In this document: positions 1 through 5,410 of the stretch, one piece after another
How the letters are laid out: every line of letters begins with the position of its first letter
How positions within the stretch are numbered: position 1 is the first letter of the stretch
NCBI GenBank assembly: GCA_963768415.1
Contig: CAVYHX010000028.1
Coordinates: 1 to 5,982, forward strand
Source: CAVYHX01 sp963768415
GTDB taxonomy: Bacteria; Pseudomonadota; Gammaproteobacteria; UBA9214
Direction of reading: 5' to 3'
DNA length: 5,982 nucleotides
Translations under genes and position numbers: made by a program
Notes under the pieces: model-generated
What the model was told of the DNA's origin: nothing
The model's database searches: none
The model's input: only the letters and a program-made list of their open reading frames with translations

Positions 1-992
1 CTGCCATGATTCAGTATGGAATGCGGCTGATCGAGGACACAACAAAGCTGTCAATGCATATGCGCAGTATCAGCGACCTGATGCAGGAGGCGAATTACTG
101 GGCCGGTGAGGCCGGGTGCGAGACAGTTACTGCAGCACATGCCCGGCAGGCATGGGATGCGCGCATCATGCGTAACAGCCGCTCACGCGATCACGCGCAT
201 GAATCAATCCGGCGTGGCACCACGATGATCGATACCGGCGGAACCGAGATTGGCCAGATAAACGGTTTGACCGTTATCGAACTGGGTGACTTCAGATATG
301 GCATGCCCGCGCGCATTACGGCGACGACACGCATGGGTGAAGGCGAGATGATCGATATCGAGCACGAAACCGAGCTTGGCGGACCGATCCATTCAAAGGG
401 GGTGTTTATCCTGTCGAGCTTTCTGGGTGCAAGATATTCACGTAATGTACCCCTTTCCCTGACGGCAAGTCTGACCTTTGAGCAGTCCTATTCCGGTGTG
501 GAAGGTGACAGCGCCTCACTTGCCGAGCTCTGTGCAATTCTGTCATCGCTGGCCGGCGTTCCGCTCAGCCAGTCACTGGGAGTCACCGGCTCGGTGAATC
601 AGCTCGGCAAGGTGCAGGCAATAGGCGGAGTCAATGAAAAAATCGAGGGCTTTTTCGATATCTGCAAACAGGCCGGACTGGATGGCCATCAGGGCGTTAT
701 TATTCCAGCTGTGAACACCGAACATCTGATGTTGCGCGATGATGTGGTCAAGGCGGCGCGCAAAGACAGGTTCTTCATCTATCCGGTGAATACGGTCGAT
801 GATGCTATTGAACTGCTGACGGGTCTGCCTGCGGGTGCAATCGATACGAATGGCCTGTTTGCCGCAGGGACATTTAACAATCTGGTGCAAAGCAGCATGA
901 TGAACATGGCCACCATCCGCCATGCCTTCGGCGAAATGGCGAAGGAGCAGGTCGAGGTCAGCGGCAATAAGAATTCCGGCAAGAAAAAATAG
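1..992 (+). CDS. Lon-like ATP-dependent protease (LonB/YcbZ type), C-terminal part
   Basis: This is the proteolytic end of a Lon-family (peptidase S16) protease, expected to degrade proteins in the cytoplasm using ATP. The frame is open at the left edge, so the ATG at 6 is probably an internal methionine and the ATPase part is outside the window. Counting from that Met, residues 1-60 look like the helical end of the AAA+ module (HMRSISDLMQEANYWAG), and residues about 75-275 are the S16 domain. The catalytic serine is S169 in GVEGDSASLAE and the catalytic lysine is K212 in GGVNEKIEGFFD. Their 43-residue separation equals that of Ser679/Lys722 in E. coli Lon. The GDSAS context and the HSKGVFILSSFLGARY motif point to the YcbZ/LonB-like branch, not housekeeping Lon. 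The last ~50 residues are a poorly conserved tail ending in lysines. TAG is at 990-992. Family assignment is firm; substrates are unknown. Confidence 0.93.
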   Translation, partial: AMIQYGMRLIEDTTKLSMHMRSISDLMQEANYWAGEAGCETVTAAHARQAWDARIMRNSRSRDHAHESIRRGTTMIDTGGTEIGQINGLTVIELGDFRYGMPARITATTRMGEGEMIDIEHETELGGPIHSKGVFILSSFLGARYSRNVPLSLTASLTFEQSYSGVEGDSASLAELCAILSSLAGVPLSQSLGVTGSVNQLGKVQAIGGVNEKIEGFFDICKQAGLDGHQGVIIPAVNTEHLMLRDDVVKAARKDRFFIYPVNTVDDAIELLTGLPAGAIDTNGLFAAGTFNNLVQSSMMNMATIRHAFGEMAKEQVEVSGNKNSGKKK

Positions 993-1033
993 CGCAGGCA
1001 CATCAAGCGGATCACTTAATCAATAAGGTTGTT

Positions 1034-1076
1034 GGCCGAATACCCGATAAAGCGCCGGGCACAAGTGAATTCGGCC
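1034..1076. repeat. Interrupted palindrome related to the adjacent repeat array
   Basis: The arms GGCCGAAT (1034-1041) and ATTCGGCC (1069-1076) are perfect inverted complements separated by 27 bases. An inner complementary pair, CCCG (1043-1046) and CGGG (1056-1059), could extend the fold. The arms are the same as those of the palindrome in the 53-bp array downstream. Read on the minus strand from 1080, GTAGGGCCGAATTCA matches 15 bases of the array (1252-1266), so this looks like an inverted relative of the element with extra sequence in its loop. It begins 41 bp after the stop of the Lon-like gene. No T-run follows on either strand, so a standard intrinsic terminator is not supported. Confidence 0.6.
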
Positions 1077-1080
1077 CTAC

Positions 1081-1406
1081 TCAATCAGACCTGCAGGGTC
1101 GAATTCATTCGACCAGCGATGTTGCAGCGTCATTCAATCAGACCTGCAGGGTCGAATTCATTCGGCCAGCGATGTTGCAGCGTCATTCAATCTGCCCTGT
1201 AGGGTCGAATTCATTCGGCCAGCGATGTTTCAGCATCATTCAATCTGCCCTGTAGGGCCGAATTCATTCGGCCAGCGGTGTTGCAGCGTCATTCAATCAA
1301 ACCTGCAGGGTCGAATTCATTCGACCAGCGATGTTGCAGCGTCATTCAATCAAACCTGTAGGGTCGAATTCATTCGACCAGCGGTGTTTCAGCATCATTC
1401 AATCAG
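1081..1406. repeat. Tandem array of a 53-bp unit with an 18-bp palindrome (REP-like)
   Basis: The word GAATTCATTCG recurs at 1101, 1154, 1207, 1260, 1313 and 1366, an exact 53-bp spacing. A partial leading copy covers 1081-1100 and the last copy is cut after about 41 bases, near 1406. Adjacent units differ at only about three or four positions. Each unit boundary carries the palindrome GGTCGAATTCATTCGACC or a variant, at 1097-1114, 1150-1167, 1203-1220, 1256-1273, 1309-1326 and 1362-1379. The array fills most of the 429-bp gap between two convergent genes, the usual place for REP/BIME-type repeats. It ends 15 bp from the polX stop codon. The unit length is not a multiple of three and the short open frames across it have no recognisable product, so it is treated as non-coding. 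Possible roles are transcript 3'-end protection or nucleoid-protein binding; neither is shown. Confidence 0.93.
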
Positions 1407-1421
1407 AATGTCACATCATCG

Positions 1422-3146
1422 CTAGCGGGTTGCTGCCAGCAGTTTACGCAATGCCGCAAGTGGCCTCGTGTTGAGTACATCCTGCTTTTCCAGCCATCCA
1501 CGCCTGGCCTGACCGATACCGAAACGGAGGTTTTCGAAATCCAGAATATTGTGCGCATCGGAATTTATGCTGACCAGCACACCCTCCTCGCGTGCCAGTT
1601 GACAATGAGTATCCAGCAGGTCAAGACGGTCCGGGTGGGCATTCAATTCCAGATAACAGCCCCGTTCCCGTGCATGTCGTATGATGCGTGTCATGTCGAC
1701 ATCATAGGGTGCGCGCCGTTCGATCAGGCGCCCGGTCGGGTGTGCCAGCAGGGTAAAGCAGGGATTGTCCATTGCATGCAAAATACGCCGGGTTTGTCCT
1801 GCACGGGAAAGATCAAAACGGCTGTGCACGGCACCGATGACGATATCCAGCCTTGCCAGCACATTGTCCGGCAGATCCAGTCCCCCGTCTTCGAGGATGT
1901 CGACTTCAATACCCTTCAACAGCGTGATACCGTTTCCCTTGTCGTTGAATTCGTCTATCGATTCGAGCTGCGCCAGTAACCGCTTGCTGTCCAGACCGTG
2001 TGCGACCGTCAGCCGTTTGGAATGATCGGTAATCGCCAGGTACTCCAGTCCGCGGGATTTTGCGGCAAGCGCCATCTTATGAATGGACTCGTGACCATCA
2101 CTGGCGCGGGTATGCGTATGCAGGTCACCGCGCAGATCTTCCAGCCTGACAAGCACGGGCAGCAGACCGGATCGCGCTGCCTCGATTTCACCGCGATTCT
2201 CGCGCAGTTCCGGCGGGATCCAGGGCAAGTCGATCGCCTTGAAAACTTCCGCTTCGGTGCTGCCGGCAATACGCTTGCCCTTGCGGAAGATTCCGTATTC
2301 ATTGATTTTCAGCCCGCGTTTTCGGGCGACCCCGCGAACGGCGATGTTATGGGCGCGGCTGCCGGTAAAATAGTAGAGCGCGGCCCCGTAGCTTTTCTGC
2401 GGAACAACGCGTAAATCGACTTGCAGGCCGCTGCGTAAAATAACGCTTGCCCGGGTCGTGCCATGGTTCAGCACCGTTTCGACTTCGTCATAAGCGATGA
2501 AATGGTCAGTAACAGTCTGTCCCGCGGGGGCCGTGACCAGAATATCCAGGTCACCGACTGTCTCCCTGGCGCGGCGGTAACTGCCGGCAACCTGTACCTG
2601 CTTTGCACCCTTGGCGCGTTTGAGATATTCGACCAGTGGTTCTGCATAACGCGCGGCGACGACCAGCTTGAACCGCCTGCTGCTGTCGGTATGTGCCTGT
2701 ACGGCTTCCAGGATGCGGGCTTCGGTTTTCGCCCCGAACCCGGGTAGTTGCCGGATCAAGCCGTCACGGGCGGCGCGTTCCAGTTGTTCGCAGGTATGGA
2801 TGTCCAGTTCGTGGTACAGGGCGTGGACGCGCCTGGGGCCGAGCCCGGGAATTTTCAACAGCCCGGTGAGGTCTGCGGGCAACTGCTTGCGCAGCTTGTC
2901 GAGCGTTCGGCAGTGACCCGTGGCAAGCAGCTCGTGTATTTTTTCGGCCAGATTTTTGCCGATTCCGGACAGGCGGGTGAGGTCCTGCCCCTGTTCGGCC
3001 AGCAGGCCGATTTCTTTTGTCAGGTCGCGCAGAGTCGCGGCCCCGTTCCGGTAGGCCCTGATACGGAAGGGATTATCGCCCTCGATCTCCAGCAGGTCGG
3101 CGATTTCGTCAAAGACTGCGGCGATATCCTCGTTATGTGTCTGCAT
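1422..3146 (-). CDS. polX: DNA polymerase/3'-5' exonuclease PolX with C-terminal PHP domain
   Basis: Family X DNA polymerase, expected to fill short gaps during base-excision repair; the PHP domain supplies metal-dependent 3'-5' exonuclease or end-processing activity. Numbering is from the ATG at 3146 (574 aa, normal family length). Helix-hairpin-helix segments lie near residues 60-70 (GIGKNLAEKI), 96-111 (LLKIPGLGPRRVHALY) and 134-146. The nucleotidyltransferase core has GSYRRARETVGDLDIL, with D199 and D201, and a third carboxylate, D244, in QVDLRVV. The PHP domain starts near 341 (DLHTHTRASDG) and keeps H343, H345, D374-H375, E414, H441, H469, D530 and H532, so both active sites look intact. 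A TTG at 3161 overlapping the rtcB stop would add five residues. The ATG is preferred because family members usually begin M-x-x-H-N-x-x-I-A, but neither start has a strong ribosome site. It is probably the last gene of the operon. TAG is at 1424-1422. Confidence 0.95.
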   Translation of the reverse strand: MQTHNEDIAAVFDEIADLLEIEGDNPFRIRAYRNGAATLRDLTKEIGLLAEQGQDLTRLSGIGKNLAEKIHELLATGHCRTLDKLRKQLPADLTGLLKIPGLGPRRVHALYHELDIHTCEQLERAARDGLIRQLPGFGAKTEARILEAVQAHTDSSRRFKLVVAARYAEPLVEYLKRAKGAKQVQVAGSYRRARETVGDLDILVTAPAGQTVTDHFIAYDEVETVLNHGTTRASVILRSGLQVDLRVVPQKSYGAALYYFTGSRAHNIAVRGVARKRGLKINEYGIFRKGKRIAGSTEAEVFKAIDLPWIPPELRENRGEIEAARSGLLPVLVRLEDLRGDLHTHTRASDGHESIHKMALAAKSRGLEYLAITDHSKRLTVAHGLDSKRLLAQLESIDEFNDKGNGITLLKGIEVDILEDGGLDLPDNVLARLDIVIGAVHSRFDLSRAGQTRRILHAMDNPCFTLLAHPTGRLIERRAPYDVDMTRIIRHARERGCYLELNAHPDRLDLLDTHCQLAREEGVLVSINSDAHNILDFENLRFGIGQARRGWLEKQDVLNTRPLAALRKLLAATR

Positions 3147-3157
3147 GATCGCCGTAC

Positions 3158-4588
3158 TCAACCCTTGATGCAGATGACGGGCGCGAGCTTTGCGACTCGT
3201 GTTGCCAGGCCTGCCTGTTCTGCCGCCTCGACGACCGCATTGACATCCTTATAGGCGCCGGGCGCCTCTTCGGCAATGCCGCGCAGTGACTGGCTGCGTA
3301 TCAGGATGCCACGGGCAGCCAGTTCATCGATGACCTTGCGGCCATGCCATTGGCGGCTTGCCTTGCGGCGGCTCAACGCGCGTCCCGCACCATGACAGGC
3401 CGAGGCAAAGGCATGCTCCTCACTCTCCCGGGTGCCGGCGAGAATGTATGAGGCGGTACCCATGGAACCGCCGATCAATACCGGCTGCCCTGTCATCCTG
3501 AATGCCTCCGGGAGATCGGGATGCCCCGGTCCCAGCGCGCGGGTCGCACCCTTGCGGTGAATAAACAGTGGTACGGTTATTCCATCAACAGCATGCGCTT
3601 CCTGCTTGCAGGTATTGTGCGAGACATCGTAAAACACATCCAGCTCTGCATTCGGAAATACGGGCTCGAAGGCCCGGCGTGTCAGGTGCGTTAGAATCTG
3701 GCGGTTGGCCAGTGCGCAGTTGATACCGGCGCGCATCGCACCGAGATAGGATTCACCCAGCGGAGACCGGACCGGTACACAGGCAAGCTCCCGGTCAGGC
3801 AGCGCGATACCGTATTCATGCGCCGCAATCGCCATGCTTCTGAGGTACTCGGTGCCGATCTGGTGCCCGAGTCCGCGTGATCCACAATGTATGCTGACCA
3901 CAATAGCGCCTTTGCTTAGCCCAAAGGCATCCGCTGCACTAGGATCGAAAATTTCGATGACTTCCTGAACTTCCAGGTAATGGTTCCCGGAGCCCAGGGT
4001 TCCCATTTCATCGCGCTGGCGCCGCCTGGCCTGCTCTGAGACCTGTTCCGGCAGTGCGCCGGCCATGCAGCCATGCTCCTCGACATGCTCCAGGTCTGCA
4101 CTGCTGCCGTAACCCTGTCTGACCGCCCAGCGGGCACCGCCCGCCAGCATGGCATCCATTTCCCGGGGGTTCAGGCGGATTGTCCCGGTGCTGCCCAAAC
4201 CGGCAGGAATCGCGGCGAACAATGCATCGGCCAGGCGTTCCTTGCGCGTCTCGATATCATTACGCGCAAGGCCCGTGGTCAGGGTGCGTACCCCGCAGGA
4301 AATGTCGAACCCGACACCGCCCGCCGACACGACGCCGCCCTGCTCCGGGTCAAATGCGGCAACCCCGCCAATGGGAAAACCATAGCCCCAGTGTGCGTCC
4401 GGCATGGCATACGAGGCTTTTACAATACCGGGCAGGCTGGCCACATTAGTGATCTGTTCATGGACCTTGGAATCCATTGCCTGCAGCAGGGCTGCATCAG
4501 CATACAGGATGCCGGGCACGCGCATGGCACCCACGGGTTCAATATGCCATTCGGTCTCCGACACCTGCGTAAACCTGTCCAGTTCCAT
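3158..4588 (-). CDS. rtcB: RNA-splicing ligase RtcB (GTP/Mn2+-dependent 3'-5' RNA ligase)
   Basis: Cytoplasmic RNA ligase that joins 2',3'-cyclic phosphate or 3'-phosphate ends to 5'-OH ends through a GMP-activated intermediate. The product is 476 aa, close to the long archaeal form (Pyrococcus horikoshii, about 481 aa) and longer than E. coli RtcB (about 408 aa). Visible active-site residues: D95 and C98 in GGVGFDISCGVR, N202-H203 in LGSGNHYLEV, H234 in IHCGSRGLGHQ, H324 in DVSHNTCKQE, and the guanylylated histidine H399 in CHGAGRALSR. K475 of the terminal ICIKG is also present. These match the known P. horikoshii positions directly for the first five and with a five-residue offset afterwards, so the enzyme should be active. 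AGGGG at 4603-4599 lies 10 nt before the ATG and is a plausible ribosome site. The gene sits 27 bp after archease, and its TGA (3160-3158) overlaps a possible TTG start of polX. No rtcA or rtcR is seen here. Confidence 0.97.
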   Translation of the reverse strand: MELDRFTQVSETEWHIEPVGAMRVPGILYADAALLQAMDSKVHEQITNVASLPGIVKASYAMPDAHWGYGFPIGGVAAFDPEQGGVVSAGGVGFDISCGVRTLTTGLARNDIETRKERLADALFAAIPAGLGSTGTIRLNPREMDAMLAGGARWAVRQGYGSSADLEHVEEHGCMAGALPEQVSEQARRRQRDEMGTLGSGNHYLEVQEVIEIFDPSAADAFGLSKGAIVVSIHCGSRGLGHQIGTEYLRSMAIAAHEYGIALPDRELACVPVRSPLGESYLGAMRAGINCALANRQILTHLTRRAFEPVFPNAELDVFYDVSHNTCKQEAHAVDGITVPLFIHRKGATRALGPGHPDLPEAFRMTGQPVLIGGSMGTASYILAGTRESEEHAFASACHGAGRALSRRKASRQWHGRKVIDELAARGILIRSQSLRGIAEEAPGAYKDVNAVVEAAEQAGLATRVAKLAPVICIKG

Positions 4589-4615
4589 TATGGCAATACC
4601 CCTATCAAGGTCTGT

Positions 4616-5041
4616 TTACACATCCACGACACACTGCGCCACCCAGCGACCACTGCTATCCTGCGTGACCATCAACTCGGTGAGGGTGGCACCCTTGACC
4701 TCCACTGCCGGCTGATGACGGCTGCTGTCTATGGACTCGCCCCAGGCGGTCCCGGTGAGTTTGCGCCCGTCAGTCTGCACAGCAAACTGCGCAAACAACA
4801 TATGCCGTACCGCCATTTCATAGATGAGTGTATTCAGCCAGTCCACCAGCAGGATTTCCGGGTCCGGGGCTGCACACTCAACCGCAACCGCCTGTCTTGC
4901 AACAACTGCCCGGGGATCAACGATAACAGCAGTGAGGGCGCAGGCTGCCTGCTCGAATGCCTCGGCAAGTGTGCGGCCGGTACCGCGGATTCCGATATCG
5001 GCAGCATGCGTGAAATGCTCCCATGCCGGCTGCTGTCGCAT
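4616..5041 (-). CDS. Archease, activator of the RtcB RNA ligase
   Basis: Small cytoplasmic protein that accelerates RtcB guanylylation and lets the ligase turn over many times. At 141 aa it is typical for the family. Recognisable family segments are WEHFTHAADIGIRGTG (residues 7-22, with a conserved metal-binding type aspartate at D15), the middle DWLNTLIYE (67-75), GESIDSSRHQPAVEVKGAT (101-119) and the terminal WVAQCVVDV, with the conserved near-terminal aspartate at D140. It lies directly upstream of rtcB on the same strand with a 27-bp gap, the classic pairing. No clear Shine-Dalgarno sequence precedes the ATG. A different short frame ends in TAA at 5055-5053, 11 nt upstream, which might allow translational coupling, but this is speculative. 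TAA is at 4618-4616. A 327-aa frame on the opposite strand over archease and the rtcB start is a shadow. Confidence 0.93.
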   Translation of the reverse strand: MRQQPAWEHFTHAADIGIRGTGRTLAEAFEQAACALTAVIVDPRAVVARQAVAVECAAPDPEILLVDWLNTLIYEMAVRHMLFAQFAVQTDGRKLTGTAWGESIDSSRHQPAVEVKGATLTELMVTQDSSGRWVAQCVVDV

Positions 5042-5081
5042 GCTGTTTGCCGTTAGCCCGGCCTGACAGCACGTTCCGGCC

Positions 5082-5108
5082 GGTCCTTGCCGCCGATAGT
5101 TAAGGACC
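5082..5108. repeat. Seven-bp inverted repeat at the break of the phosphoribosyltransferase remnant
   Basis: GGTCCTT (5082-5088) and AAGGACC (5102-5108) are perfect inverted complements separated by 13 bases. The right arm overlaps the last codons and stop of the truncated phosphoribosyltransferase frame. A CCGGCCGG palindrome (5076-5083) abuts the left arm. In the minus-strand transcript it would form a hairpin about 40 nt ahead of the archease start. There is no T-run, so it is not a standard terminator. It might be an attenuator, a scar of the truncation, or chance. Confidence 0.35.
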
Positions 5109-5231
5109 GCCCCGCCCGATCGCGACTATCACCTCGGGGTGAACTGAAGCCTTGCGCGGAAACCGCGCGGAAAGTCCCTGCGCCAGTTGATAGAAGCGCT
5201 CCCGGGTAACAAGTTCGAAGCGGATGCCCAT
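5100..5231 (-). pseudogene. N-terminal remnant of a purine-type phosphoribosyltransferase
   Basis: A 43-codon frame starts at ATG 5231 (alternative in-frame ATG at 5240) and stops at TAA 5102-5100. GGAG lies about 10 nt before the 5231 start. Its product begins MGIRFELVTRERFYQLAQG and continues to VIVAIGRGGP. This resembles the start of predicted hypoxanthine/xanthine-like phosphoribosyltransferases (COG2236-like), in which an F-x-L-V-[ST]-[WR]-x-x-F-Y-x-L-A segment is followed by the [DE]-x-I-V-A-I-G-R-G-G strand and loop. Intact members run to roughly 150-230 residues and carry a later acidic PRPP-binding motif that is absent here. No continuation is recognisable in any frame in the 58 bp before archease, so most of the gene has been deleted. 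Orientation and position suggest it was the first gene of the archease-rtcB-polX operon. A retained short leader peptide is an alternative. The match rests on motif recognition over a short peptide. Confidence 0.6.
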
Positions 5232-5410
5232 AAGTCTCATTCTCCGGCGACAGACAAGCAACAAACCATGCATAGCGCGAATACTCCCGATTCAGCGATC
5301 AGGATTTAATGTCTATTCAACGGCCGATTGGAGCACGAAGTTCCAAGGCTTGACTTGATCTGACTCAATACCTGCAACATCTGCCCGGAGTATTTTGGGC
5401 GCAGCAGACC
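5232..5410. other. Divergent intergenic region between the operon remnant and pcm
   Basis: This 179-bp stretch should hold promoters for both directions, but no convincing sigma70 pair is visible. TTGACT (5350-5355) is a good -35 match for pcm, but the hexamers 17-19 bp downstream are poor -10s. TTTAAT (5305-5310) is a good -10 match without a partner. GGAGTATT occurs at 5387-5394 on the plus strand and again, inverted, at 5287-5280, which could mark a symmetrical operator pair or be chance. Two tiny frames (13 and 14 codons, starting at 5268 and 5310) lack ribosome sites and are not called. Confidence 0.4.

Noticed and set aside
573..1015. Minus-strand frames opposite the Lon-like gene
   Set aside because: They are antisense to a strongly conserved S16 protease domain and lack family motifs.
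1034..1114. Intrinsic terminator for the Lon-like gene
   Set aside because: Hairpins are available, but no T-run follows any of them on the plus strand or, for polX, on the minus strand.
1081..1406. CRISPR array
   Set aside because: The whole 53-bp unit is repeated with scattered substitutions; there are no unique spacers between constant repeats, and no cas gene is present.
1225..1425. 66-aa open frame across the repeat array
   Set aside because: It is created by repeated sequence whose unit length is not a multiple of three, and its peptide resembles no protein.
4073..5056. 327-aa open frame on the plus strand
   Set aside because: It lies antisense to archease and the start of rtcB, has no recognisable family motif, and is a typical long shadow in GC-rich coding DNA.
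5268..5354. Two tiny plus-strand frames (13 and 14 codons) upstream of pcm
   Set aside because: They have no ribosome-binding site, no composition bias and no recognisable leader-peptide features.
5350..5380. Sigma70 promoter for pcm (TTGACT plus a -10)
   Set aside because: The -35 is good, but the hexamers at 17-19 bp spacing match TATAAT poorly, so it was only mentioned in the region note.
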